A stretch of DNA of 64,000 bases from Clostridia bacterium. Lineage in GTDB: Bacteria; Bacillota; Clostridia; Christensenellales; Aristaeellaceae. Positions 1-8,030 of the stretch are shown here, piece by piece. How positions within the stretch are numbered: the stretch's first letter is position 1; every line of letters begins with the position of its first letter. Under the pieces are notes generated by a model that was given only the letters and a program-made list of their open reading frames with translations, did no database searches and was not told the origin of the DNA. The translations under genes were made by a program, and so were the position numbers. The DNA lies in NCBI GenBank assembly GCA_017447185.1, contig JAFSOC010000021.1:1-64000 (forward strand). The letters run 5' to 3'.

Positions 1-78
1 CCTTATACTTTTTCCTTCTTTGAAGTGTTCGTCAATGATTTTTAAAATTTGATCTTCTGACAATTTCCTTTTTCGCAT
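1..78 (-). CDS. Transposase N-terminus, cut by window edge
   Basis: An ATG at position 78 opens 26 codons that run off the left edge, beginning MRKRKLSEDQILKIIDEHF. A GGAGGGAG ribosome-binding site lies just upstream on the minus strand. The short basic start followed by a helix-turn-helix-like stretch resembles the first residues of IS3-like transposases (OrfA type), and the segment is clearly more AT-rich than its neighbours. Only the first 26 residues are visible, so the IS family is a guess. Confidence 0.5.
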   Translation of the reverse strand, partial: MRKRKLSEDQILKIIDEHFKEGKSIR

Positions 79-178
79 ATAAGATTGCTCCCTCCATGTG
101 ACAGTTTTTGTTTTCCTGTCTTTCATAGAGGGAGCATATCACCATCGCCGTCCGGTTTCTTTATGCTTTCCTGCAGCC

Positions 179-430
179 TTACACCGCAACAGGACGGTAC
201 ACTTCCCGCAGGCGGGTGTTGTACCGGCTGTCCAGGCACATCCAGATTTCCGCGTCCTCCACGGATTCAAACCGGGGCGTTCCCGCCGGAGGAACCAGGC
301 CGACCCGTTCATATTCCATCTGCACCACCTGCCAGGGGCGCAGATCCGGCTTCTCATATTTCTCCCCGGAGGTGAAAAGCAGGGCACTGTTGATGGAACG
401 GATGGTATTCATATTCATAAACTGACTCAT
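179..430 (-). CDS. Small protein coupled to the LexA-like repressor
   Basis: An 83-residue protein starting MSQFMNMNTIRSINSALL. Its ATG overlaps the stop codon of the upstream repressor gene (ATGA), so the two are almost certainly translationally coupled. The C-terminal part holds an acidic stretch (FESVEDAEIWMCLDSRYN) and ends in a basic tail. I see no signal peptide, membrane segment or recognisable catalytic motif. Genes placed this way after S24-type repressors often belong to the SOS or mobile-element response, so an accessory or damage-response role is possible. I do not recognise the family. Downstream lies a transposase start, so the operon may once have been longer. Confidence 0.75.
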   Translation of the reverse strand: MSQFMNMNTIRSINSALLFTSGEKYEKPDLRPWQVVQMEYERVGLVPPAGTPRFESVEDAEIWMCLDSRYNTRLREVYRPVAV

Positions 431-1209
431 TGCGGTTCCTTTCCGGCCTTTTCGGCCTCTATACGATTGATCTGTTCCCGGGTTGGAATCTGTTCTTCTT
501 TCAGTTTGCCGATCACGCGGCCCAGGCAGCGGACCGTCTGATCTTCGTGGAAGGTCATGGTCCTGAATTCGGGATTGTGGGAATGCAGGCCGTCTTTCCG
601 GTATTCCTTGATGTAGCCTTCGTTGTCCACCAGGAAGATTCCGATCTCGCCTTCCCGCAGTTCCTTCGTGTGCTGCACGAGCACCTGGTCCCCGTCGAAG
701 AAAGTGGGCTCCATGCTCCGGCCGCAGACGGTGATAATCTCGTCCGCCCGCTCGGTATCCCGATCTGCCAGGAGGGTTACCTTTTCGCCCTGTGCCTCCC
801 CCAGCGCGGCACCGAAACCGGCGGCTGCACCAAGCTCGTTCCGGAACAGGGTGACGGTCTTCGGCAGCGGAAGGATCTTTTCCTTTTCCCTCTCCCGCTG
901 CTCCGTCCGGCGGTCCCGCAGGGCTTCCATCTGCCACAGGATGCTTTCCCGGTCCCCTGCCTCCAGGCTGAAGAATATCTCCAGCAGTTTTTCCGCTTCG
1001 GCGGTGCGCTTTTTCTCCTGGCCGAAGAACCGGTTCAGGGAGATCTTCAGTGCACTGCACAGGGCCGGCAGCGTACCCAGATCCGGACGGGAATGATTCG
1101 TCTCCCACCCGGCAACCGTATTCCGGCTGACGCCGACGCGCTCCGCAAGCTCCGCCTGGTTCATCCCCAGTGCGATTCTCCGCTCACGGATCATGGCTCC
1201 GTACTCCAC
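427..1209 (-). CDS. XRE-family repressor with S24 (LexA-like) self-cleaving domain
   Basis: A 260-residue transcriptional repressor. Residues 1-60 form an XRE helix-turn-helix (AELAERVGVSRNTVAGWE). A charged linker follows, then an S24/LexA-type peptidase domain. Visible catalytic features are an Ala130-Gly131 cleavage bond (GAAAGFG), Ser165 in CGRSMEPTFFDGD, and Lys201 in GYIKEYRKDG. By family knowledge such proteins cleave themselves when RecA filaments form on DNA damage. I chose the GTG start at 1209 because AAGGGGG lies seven bases upstream; an ATG at 1254 has no such site. The gene overlaps the next by four bases. A near-perfect promoter with two operator-like repeats lies directly upstream, so autoregulation is likely. 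Confidence 0.9.
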   Translation of the reverse strand: MEYGAMIRERRIALGMNQAELAERVGVSRNTVAGWETNHSRPDLGTLPALCSALKISLNRFFGQEKKRTAEAEKLLEIFFSLEAGDRESILWQMEALRDRRTEQREREKEKILPLPKTVTLFRNELGAAAGFGAALGEAQGEKVTLLADRDTERADEIITVCGRSMEPTFFDGDQVLVQHTKELREGEIGIFLVDNEGYIKEYRKDGLHSHNPEFRTMTFHEDQTVRCLGRVIGKLKEEQIPTREQINRIEAEKAGKEPQ

Positions 1210-1232
1210 GCTTCCGCCCCCTTTCGATGCAG

Positions 1233-1261
1233 AGTATAGCACCTTATGTTTCAATTGTCAA
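1233..1261 (-). promoter_or_regulatory. Sigma-A promoter of the LexA-like repressor
   Basis: On the minus strand, TTGACA (1261-1256) and TATACT (1238-1233) are separated by exactly 17 bases. This is the best consensus promoter in the region and lies 24 bases before the chosen GTG start. The -35 box is inside the first operator-like repeat, which fits autorepression. Confidence 0.85.
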
Positions 1262-1293
1262 CTATTTTTAATAAATTTGTTTCATTTTGCAAC
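1248..1293. promoter_or_regulatory. Two operator-like repeats, probable autorepressor sites
   Basis: Two 15-base imperfect palindromes of form GTTTCANNNNNCAAC lie at 1248-1262 (GTTTCAATTGTCAAC) and 1279-1293 (GTTTCATTTTGCAAC). They are 31 bases apart, about three helical turns, so dimers would bind the same DNA face. The first covers the -35 box. A third partial GTTTCA is near 1300. The adjacent S24 repressor is the obvious candidate ligand; this is inference from position. Confidence 0.6.
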
Positions 1294-1355
1294 ATTTTGG
1301 TTTCAAAAACCGGGGAGACACGTTTGCGGCCTCCCCGTTCCGGCTTTCCCGCCGG

Positions 1356-2558
1356 TCAGTTCAATTCGATCACAACATCGTCCAGGATGTAACAGAAGGA
1401 CGGTGAGGAAGACTTTTTATTCTCTTCCCAGCCCTTACTCAGATCCACCCTGTCCGCCGGATTGTTCGGATTGACGCCGGTGTATTTCCCCTGGAACACA
1501 GCCACTTTCCCCTTCTGGAAGGAGGCAATGATACGGTTCATCCGTTCCTCGGTTCCGGCCGCCGCCGCGTGCTTGTTCAGCTCCAGCATCTGCACCCAGT
1601 CTTCCTCGAAGCCGGCGCTGATATCGTTGCCGTGCAGGTTGCCCTTTACCACCTTTTCGATGTCCTGCTTCTGCCATACCGCGTCCACCGCCTGCTGGAT
1701 ATAGGGCATCCAGTTGGTGCGGATGCTGAGCAGTGCGCAGGATGGCGCCACATCCATCATGCTCTGGTGGTAACCGACAAAGTATACGCGGTTTCCCTTG
1801 GAGAAGGCGTCTTCGCAGGCAATGGCCGGCGCCATGGTGTTCGTATGCTGGGAAAGGATCACGCAGCCCGCGTCAATCAGCGCCTGGGCGGCTTCTTTTT
1901 CCTTCGGGTAGTTGCTCCAGCTGTTCGTATACCAGACCTTCATCACCGCTTCCGGCGCCACGTTGCGTACGCCCAGCAGGAAGGCGGTATATCCGGAAAC
2001 CACCTCAGCGCTCTTGTTTGCCGCCACATATCCTACGATGGCGTTCTCCGGCAGGATGGCGCCGCCGTCAATCAGCTCCCGCAGCTTCATGCCGGCCACG
2101 ATCCCTGCGGTGTAGCGGGCCTGGTAGATTTCCCCGTTGAAGGTGTGGTAGTTTTTCGGCTGCCCTTCGATCGAAATGGTGGGCATGGAAATCTGGCAGA
2201 ACTGGACATTCGGGAACTCCGCGGCCAGTTTCGGCGGGATATCCGTATCCTCATTGATGAAGAGGATGCTGCAGCCCTTCCGCACCAGTTCCCGCATGGA
2301 TTCCTCCACAGCGTTCTGGTGAACGTTGCTGCGGATCAGTACCTGGATCTTGTCCCCGTACTGTTCCTCCAGCTTGTACTGGGCCTGCAGGAAATTGTAG
2401 GTATAGGGAGTACTCTCGTCCTCGGAGCAGATAAAGCCGACCTTCAGCCCCGCCGTCTCGCTCTGCTGCCGGTTCCAGAAACCGGAAAACAGGCTGACCG
2501 CCCCCAGGATCAGCACGCAGACAATCAATGTGGCGATAATTTTATGCTTTGCGTTCAT
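1356..2558 (-). CDS. BMP/PnrA-like solute-binding protein
   Basis: A 400-residue extracytoplasmic binding protein of the basic membrane protein (BMP, PnrA-like) family, whose members bind purine nucleosides or related ligands. The N-terminus has one hydrophobic segment (IIATLIVCVLILGAVSLF) but no lipobox cysteine, so it looks membrane-anchored or secreted rather than a lipoprotein. Family features include GLKVGFICSEDESTPYTYN and AGIVAGMKLRELI. No ABC permease or ATPase genes accompany it. It follows, 45 bases downstream and on the same strand, the large receptor gene with an ECF-S-like domain, suggesting a sensing role shared with that protein instead of uptake. Ligand unknown. Confidence 0.85.
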   Translation of the reverse strand: MNAKHKIIATLIVCVLILGAVSLFSGFWNRQQSETAGLKVGFICSEDESTPYTYNFLQAQYKLEEQYGDKIQVLIRSNVHQNAVEESMRELVRKGCSILFINEDTDIPPKLAAEFPNVQFCQISMPTISIEGQPKNYHTFNGEIYQARYTAGIVAGMKLRELIDGGAILPENAIVGYVAANKSAEVVSGYTAFLLGVRNVAPEAVMKVWYTNSWSNYPKEKEAAQALIDAGCVILSQHTNTMAPAIACEDAFSKGNRVYFVGYHQSMMDVAPSCALLSIRTNWMPYIQQAVDAVWQKQDIEKVVKGNLHGNDISAGFEEDWVQMLELNKHAAAAGTEERMNRIIASFQKGKVAVFQGKYTGVNPNNPADRVDLSKGWEENKKSSSPSFCYILDDVVIELN

Positions 2559-2603
2559 GACCGATCTTCCTTTCCGCTTCAGAATTCCCGGGTTCCCGTC
2601 CGG

Positions 2604-5600
2604 TTACTGGCCCGACGGTTTTTCGGAATTCCCCTGCGTTTCCGGCTTTGCTTCTTCCTTCTGCTCTTCCGCCTCATCCGTATGGACGCCGTACAGCTTG
2701 TTCAGGTCGATGACGCCGTCGCGGATCAGTTTCAGCAGGATATCCACAAACGCGGGATCAAACTGGGAGCCGCGTCCTTTTTCAAGTTCACCCAACACAT
2801 AGCCGAAGTCCATCTGTTTCCGGTAGACGCGGTTCGCGGTCATGGCGTCGAAGGCGTCCGCCACGCCGATGATCCGGGCGTACAGCGGAATCTCCTCCCC
2901 CTGCAGTCCCTTCGGATATCCGCGGCCGTCATACCGTTCGTGGTGGAATTCGGCGCCTTCGATCACGTGATCCAGCAGGGTAAAGTCGCTCAGAATCTTC
3001 GCGCCCTGGATCGTGTGGGATTTCATGATGGCGTATTCCTCATCCGTCAGGCGGGAATCCTTGTTCAGGATCGCGTCGGGAATGGCGATCTTGCCGATGT
3101 CGTGCATGTTCGCAGCCCATTCAATATCCTGGCAGTCCTTTTCGCTCAGGCCGTATTCCTTGGCGATCTGCTTGGAATACAGCGCCACGCGGCGGCTGTG
3201 GCCGCCGGTACGCGGATCCTTCGCGTCCACCGTACGGGCAATGGCGATAACCGTCTGTTTGCCCATCTCGACCAGTCGGTTGGCTTCCGCCAGTTCCTTC
3301 TCCATCCGGATCTCACGGCGCTTCACCATCAGCCAGGTGACCCACGCCACCGTGAACATGGGCAGCATCAGCACATACAGGATGAACCAGGGGCTGTCGT
3401 ACAGTTCCTTCTCCTTGACCACGGAGTATGTCCGCTCCGCCAGGATGTTCTCCTGGTTGTTGTCAAACACCGCCAGGTGGAAGGTGTAGTTCCCGGAGGG
3501 AAGATTGGTATAAATGATGGAATTCAGGCTGTTCTGCGGCATGATGGTCCAGTCGTTGTCAAACCCTTCCAGCATATATCCCACGTAGGGTTCCTGGATC
3601 GTGTAGTTGATGATTTCAGGATTCAGTTCCAGCTTGCTGACGCCCCGGCTCACGGTGATCGCCGTGTTCCGGTCCACCCGGCGGGAAACGCCATCCATCT
3701 TCGCGCTCGGTACGCTCATGCGGAACACCTTCGCGCCGCCGCTGAGTTTGTTGACGTTCAGCACAAACGCGCCTGTATCGCAGGCCAGGTACAGCTCCCC
3801 GGTCTTCTCATTGAACCAGGTCCAGGAGTTCGCCGTCAGGGAACTGTTCAGGCCCCGCCGGCCGTCCAGCAGGTCGTAGCGGAGATCCTGCTTGCCGCTC
3901 AGCAGCTCCGCCCGGTCTACCACATAGATGCCGGCGCTGGAGAGTACGAACAGGTTATCCGTTCCCTGGATCCAGATATCGTAATTGTTGTAGTACGGGA
4001 AATTGTCCAGCATGCGGATCGTCTGGTCCGGATTCATGTAACACAGGCCGTTGCTGGTAACCAGGAAGACGCCGCCGGTCTTCTCGTCCGGGATCGCCCG
4101 CAGGATGACTTCGGAGCTGAGGCCATCCTTCCGGGTCAGCATCTTTGTGGTTTCCCGGTTGACCAGCACCGCAACGCCATTACCGTCCGTGCCGGCCAGG
4201 ATGGTCCCGTCCGCCAGTTCGCAGATCGTCAGCACCTTGGAAGTCATGCGGACGCTCGTTTCGATCTTGTGATCCCGGATGAAGCACAGGCGCGTGTCGC
4301 CGCCGGCGGCAATCGTCCCGTCGGCCAGCTGCAGGACAACGCGGGTCCGGTTGTCAAAGCCGCCGTTCTCCGCATCATACAGGTGCTGTTCCCCGTTCGC
4401 CTCGATCTCCACCAGTCCGCTGGAGTAGGTGCAGATCCACAGGCTTCCGCTCCTGTCCACCGTCATGCAGCGGATGCGGACACCGGAAAACTGTTCCGTC
4501 AGCTCGTTGGTAACCCGCTTCTTGCCGGTGAGGTCCACCGCATCCAGGCCCTTGTCCGTTCCGAAGTAGAAGGCGCCGTTCCATTCCACGATCGTGTTCA
4601 CAACCCGGTTGTCCAGGCCCACCGCGGAATAGATGTCCCTGAAATCGGAAGGAGCCATGCGCAGCAGGCCGAGCCGGGAGGACGTGAACCAGATATTGCC
4701 CTGGTAGTCCATCAGCATGTTGTCGATGGAATTGTTGAAGTCATTCGTATTGATGCGCTCGAAATGGCCCGTGGGCGTCCGGTATCCGACACCGTTGTCC
4801 GCGGAGATGAACAGTTCTCCCGTGGGCAGGTAGCTCAGGTCCTTGATGCTTTTCAGGTCGCCGCAGGTCCAGACGTCCGTCTCTTCAAACCAGCCTTTGG
4901 AAATGTCATAGACATGGATCTTATTTCCCGTGGTCGCTGCCAGCAGCTTCCCGTCCGGCGCGAAGGCGCAGCTCTTGTATGCGTCGTTTCCGTCCTCAAT
5001 CAGCCGCCGGGAACTCCTGACCTGTCCCTCCCGGAGCAGGTACAGCATTCCGCTGTCGGTCACCGCGGCCACATATCCGTGCTCGTCCGCGGCGCTGTCG
5101 TCCGCGTAGATCACTTCCGAAAGGGTGTTGAACCGCTGCAGGCCGTAGTTCAGCGACAGCACCTGCATGGTGGAGGTGGTGCCGATATAGTAGTATCCGT
5201 CCGAGCTCCGGACGATGGAACGGACCGCGTTGGAAGGCAGGCCCGCACTCTGGTCCACTACATTGGCGATCTGCCCATTGATCACGATACTCAGGCCGTT
5301 GTCGTTGGTTCCGATCCACAGGCGGCCTTCCTCGTCCACATAAAGGCAGTTGACGTTGCGGACGGACTCATAGGAATCCATCCAGGTGAACTCCCGTCCG
5401 TTGTACCGGTACAGGCCGGCGTAAGTGCCGATCCACAGGATGCCGTCGTTCGTCTGGGCAATATCGTTGGCCTCGCCGCAGGGCAGGCCGTTGGTGCTGG
5501 AATAGATCGTCTGCACATAGTCGTTGTAATTGATCGCATCTGAGGTCTGCACTTCGTCCGCCCGGGCCTTGCCAAGGGTGCCCGGAATCGTCAGCGACAC

Positions 5601-6299
5601 CGCCAGCAGGATGGCCAGCATACCCGCCGCGGCTTTTTTATCCGTCTCGGTGGCCTCTGCCACTTTTTCCTCTTCCGATTCGTCTTCCCCGTTTTCCCTG
5701 TCCGCTTCCCGCTGCTTCTCCTCCCGGCGCTTTGCCTTCATGCTGGCGCACAGGTTGTTCAGCCGGATCACAATATACAATACGATCAGGATGACCAGCT
5801 TATCCAGCAACTCCACATACAGCTGTCCCACCGGCAGGCTCAGGAAGGAAGGAACGCCCTTCTCCATCAGGAAGCCCGCCACTGCGTCACCCCAGATGTT
5901 CCCCGTGCTGTTGCTGCTGAAGATAACGTTCAGGGGGGTCGCCACAATGGTGGCAGCCACAGCCGTCATCACCGCCGTCGTCAGGATCCCCAGCAGGCTG
6001 GTGAATCCCTGCCGCCGGGCAGCCATGCCGATCACGAGGCCAATGGCAATGCTGACGATACAGTAAATCCAGTTATCGCCAAAGGCAAGATAATTCACAA
6101 AGTTTGTCGTCGCGCCAACCAGCGCGCCGCAGATGGGTCCACCCAGGAAAGCAGCCAGCGCTGTGCCCGCAGAATCCAGCCACATCGGAAGCTTCTGCGT
6201 CATGGCAAAAAGGCTTCCGGCATAGTTCCCCAGGATACACAGTGCAATCAGCACACAGAACCAGCCAAGCTGGCTTTTCTTCAGGGTGAATTTCTCCAT
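2604..6299 (-). CDS. Membrane receptor: ECF-S-like domain, beta-propeller, Y_Y_Y, HD-GYP
   Basis: A 1,231-residue signalling protein. Residues 5-190 are a five- to six-helix region resembling ECF-transporter S components (GGPICGALVGATTNFVNYLAFG). A charged linker and another hydrophobic segment (about 240-260) follow, then a long two-component-regulator beta-propeller (repeats such as DGILWIGTYAGLYRYNG and RLWIGTNDNGLSI), a Y_Y_Y domain near 850-930, a membrane helix, and a C-terminal HD-GYP phosphodiesterase domain with HDIGKI (about 1066) and HHERYDGRGYP. HD-GYP enzymes usually hydrolyse cyclic di-GMP. I prefer the ATG at 6299, 12 bases after GGGAGG, to one at 6311 that abuts the ribosome site. 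It heads an operon with the BMP-type binding protein. Confidence 0.85.
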   Translation of the reverse strand: MEKFTLKKSQLGWFCVLIALCILGNYAGSLFAMTQKLPMWLDSAGTALAAFLGGPICGALVGATTNFVNYLAFGDNWIYCIVSIAIGLVIGMAARRQGFTSLLGILTTAVMTAVAATIVATPLNVIFSSNSTGNIWGDAVAGFLMEKGVPSFLSLPVGQLYVELLDKLVILIVLYIVIRLNNLCASMKAKRREEKQREADRENGEDESEEEKVAEATETDKKAAAGMLAILLAVSLTIPGTLGKARADEVQTSDAINYNDYVQTIYSSTNGLPCGEANDIAQTNDGILWIGTYAGLYRYNGREFTWMDSYESVRNVNCLYVDEEGRLWIGTNDNGLSIVINGQIANVVDQSAGLPSNAVRSIVRSSDGYYYIGTTSTMQVLSLNYGLQRFNTLSEVIYADDSAADEHGYVAAVTDSGMLYLLREGQVRSSRRLIEDGNDAYKSCAFAPDGKLLAATTGNKIHVYDISKGWFEETDVWTCGDLKSIKDLSYLPTGELFISADNGVGYRTPTGHFERINTNDFNNSIDNMLMDYQGNIWFTSSRLGLLRMAPSDFRDIYSAVGLDNRVVNTIVEWNGAFYFGTDKGLDAVDLTGKKRVTNELTEQFSGVRIRCMTVDRSGSLWICTYSSGLVEIEANGEQHLYDAENGGFDNRTRVVLQLADGTIAAGGDTRLCFIRDHKIETSVRMTSKVLTICELADGTILAGTDGNGVAVLVNRETTKMLTRKDGLSSEVILRAIPDEKTGGVFLVTSNGLCYMNPDQTIRMLDNFPYYNNYDIWIQGTDNLFVLSSAGIYVVDRAELLSGKQDLRYDLLDGRRGLNSSLTANSWTWFNEKTGELYLACDTGAFVLNVNKLSGGAKVFRMSVPSAKMDGVSRRVDRNTAITVSRGVSKLELNPEIINYTIQEPYVGYMLEGFDNDWTIMPQNSLNSIIYTNLPSGNYTFHLAVFDNNQENILAERTYSVVKEKELYDSPWFILYVLMLPMFTVAWVTWLMVKRREIRMEKELAEANRLVEMGKQTVIAIARTVDAKDPRTGGHSRRVALYSKQIAKEYGLSEKDCQDIEWAANMHDIGKIAIPDAILNKDSRLTDEEYAIMKSHTIQGAKILSDFTLLDHVIEGAEFHHERYDGRGYPKGLQGEEIPLYARIIGVADAFDAMTANRVYRKQMDFGYVLGELEKGRGSQFDPAFVDILLKLIRDGVIDLNKLYGVHTDEAEEQKEEAKPETQGNSEKPSGQ

Positions 6300-6347
6300 T
6301 TTCCGTCGCATCCTCCCTTACAGCCCGGGCATAGTTATCCGGTTACA

Positions 6348-6356
6348 ATTATAGCA
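6348..6356 (-). promoter_or_regulatory. Extended -10 promoter of the receptor/BMP operon
   Basis: Minus-strand TGCTATAAT (6356-6348) is an extended -10 element with no good -35 box; a run of ten T residues sits where the -35 spacer would be. It lies about 50 bases ahead of the receptor gene start. Confidence 0.55.
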
Positions 6357-6464
6357 GACAATCAAAAAAAAAACCATGTGCTTTCCTCCTATTTACGTTT
6401 TTCGGGAAGAAATGTTTTCCCTGTTCCGTTTTATAATCGGAAGGATGAGAAAGGGGTTTTTTGC

Positions 6465-6920
6465 ATGTACAAATTCCGGCTGTTTCTGCTGTGCAGTTTC
6501 CTGGCTGTCTGCCTGGTTTCCGGTGCTCTGGCCCAGAGTGTATCCTGTCCCGAGGCGCACTTGGTGCTTTCCGTTCCGGATCCCTGGACCGTGGTTCCCC
6601 TGTCCCCGGCGGACGACCCGGATCTCCGCCTCCTGCTGGAAGGAAACGACCTGACCCTGGCGGTCTATGTGACGGATGTGGGCGGCGTCCTGCCGGACAG
6701 CTTTGAGGTCTGGCTGGGCAACGAAACCGACTCCGGCACGGACATGCGGAGCGGGAAAAAGATGGACTATGTCGCCGGTACCGCCGTGGAGGGCGATTAC
6801 CGGATCTATACCTGGCTGGACCAGCGCAACCAGGTGCAGCTGTATTTCCTGATCTACGGGCAGCCCAAGGCCGCCCTGGAAACCATCCTGCAGATCATGG
6901 ACTCCATCGAGTTTCGCTGA
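6465..6920 (+). CDS. Small secreted protein of unknown function
   Basis: A 151-residue protein with a clear signal peptide (MYKFRLFLLCSFLAVCLVSG, cleavage likely after ALA) and a mature region with alternating hydrophobic and charged residues, ending QIMDSIEF. The ATG at 6465 follows GAGAAAGGGG at a good distance; the reading frame extends further upstream but without a ribosome site. The layout recalls PsbP/DcrB-like lipoprotein folds, where a C-terminal IMDSIEF-type helix is common, but there is no lipobox and I do not assign it. It is transcribed divergently from the receptor operon and ends at a terminator. Confidence 0.8.
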   Translation: MYKFRLFLLCSFLAVCLVSGALAQSVSCPEAHLVLSVPDPWTVVPLSPADDPDLRLLLEGNDLTLAVYVTDVGGVLPDSFEVWLGNETDSGTDMRSGKKMDYVAGTAVEGDYRIYTWLDQRNQVQLYFLIYGQPKAALETILQIMDSIEFR

Positions 6921-6940
6921 TTTCCCTTTTTGCAATGACT

Positions 6941-6973
6941 GCAGTCCCTCCGGGGACTGTATTTTCTTTTTTG
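6941..6973 (+). terminator. Intrinsic terminator
   Basis: CAGTCCC pairs with GGGACTG across a short loop and is followed by TATTTTCTTTTTT. It closes the small secreted-protein gene. Confidence 0.75.
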
Positions 6974-7023
6974 GGGACAGATGGATGAAGAATGCTGCAT
7001 ACGCCGCACTTGGGGCGTTATGC

Positions 7024-7051
7024 TTGTCAGCGCGGCTGTTTTGGATATAAT
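7024..7051 (+). promoter_or_regulatory. Promoter of the dehydratase-type operon
   Basis: TTGTCA (7024-7029) and TATAAT (7046-7051) are 16 bases apart, 34 bases before the first gene of the operon. An imperfect palindrome around GCATACGCC/GGGCGTTATGC lies immediately upstream (6993-7023) and could be a binding site. Confidence 0.7.
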
Positions 7052-7085
7052 TGGAGAATAAAGTATATCCGGAAGGAGCAGGCGC

Positions 7086-8030
7086 ATGGAAGAAACAGGC
7101 GGAAACAGGATCCCGGCGATCGGGATTCCCCGGGCACTGCTGTATTACCGGTACGGAACGCTGTGGGAACATTTCTTCCGGGCCCTGGATGTCCCGGTAA
7201 TCCTGAGCCCGTTGAGCAGCCGCGGCATCCTGGACATCGGGGCCCGGCTGGCTCCGGACGAAGGCTGCATTTCCCTGAAAATGTTCATCGGCCATGTGGA
7301 AGCACTGATCGGCAAGTGTGAGCGGATCTTCATTCCCCGGTACAGCAATTACGGCTATACCGATCTTTTCTGCACCCGTTATGAGGGGATCTATGACCAG
7401 GCGCGAAACATTTTTCACACTTCAGGCCAGCGGTTCATCACCTGCAACATCGATGTGATGAACGGTTCCCCGGAGCCGAAGGCTTTCGAACAGCTGGGCG
7501 TTGAGCTGGGTTTTTCCGAGCGGGAAAGCCGCCAGGCCTGGAAGGAAGCCGCTGGCGCCCTGGAGCAGGAACAGCGGGCAAACGACCGCCTGCAGAAGGA
7601 GCTGGCCGGAAAGCCGGGCATGAAGGTCCTGCTGGCCGGACACAGCTATGTGCTGTCCGACCCCTACCTGGGAAAGCCCATCCGGGATTACCTGGAGGCC
7701 GCGGGCGCGGTCATCCTGCGTACCGATGCTCTGGATCCAATAACTTCCCGGAAGGCCTCCGCCCGTTTCTCCCCCACCTGCCGCTGGCTCGTCAGCGAGG
7801 AAGTGGTGGGCGGGGTCATGCTGTGGAAGGAAAAGGTGGACGGCATCATCCTGGTCAGTGCTTTCCCCTGCGGCCCGGATTCCATGACCAACGAACTGCT
7901 GATCCGGCGGATCAAAGGCGTTCCCGTCCTGCCCCTGATCCTGGATATCCAGAGCGGTATGGCTGGCATTGAGACGCGGATTGAAAGCTTCCTGGACATT
8001 ATCCGCTTTCAGAAGGGGGAGATGGTATGA
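7086..8030 (+). CDS. DUF2229 / acyl-CoA dehydratase activase-related protein
   Basis: A 314-residue protein, first of three overlapping genes. It begins with the family signature IGIPRALLYYRYGTLWEHFF and has FIPRYSNYGYTDLFCTRYEG and VSAFPCGPDS, as in DUF2229 proteins. These match one module of the very large single-chain activase/dehydratase proteins of many Firmicutes; here the modules are separate genes. Cysteines in FCTRYEG and FPCGPDS could help hold a metal cluster. The substrate of this atypical system is unknown. The last codons overlap the start of the next gene by four bases, so subunits are probably made in fixed ratio. Confidence 0.85.
   Translation: MEETGGNRIPAIGIPRALLYYRYGTLWEHFFRALDVPVILSPLSSRGILDIGARLAPDEGCISLKMFIGHVEALIGKCERIFIPRYSNYGYTDLFCTRYEGIYDQARNIFHTSGQRFITCNIDVMNGSPEPKAFEQLGVELGFSERESRQAWKEAAGALEQEQRANDRLQKELAGKPGMKVLLAGHSYVLSDPYLGKPIRDYLEAAGAVILRTDALDPITSRKASARFSPTCRWLVSEEVVGGVMLWKEKVDGIILVSAFPCGPDSMTNELLIRRIKGVPVLPLILDIQSGMAGIETRIESFLDIIRFQKGEMV

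Noticed and set aside
1569..5543. A 1,324-codon open frame on the plus strand
   Set aside because: It is antisense to the BMP and HD-GYP receptor genes, has no ribosome site and a composition dominated by His, Arg, Val and Gln, as expected from reverse reading of a GC-rich gene.
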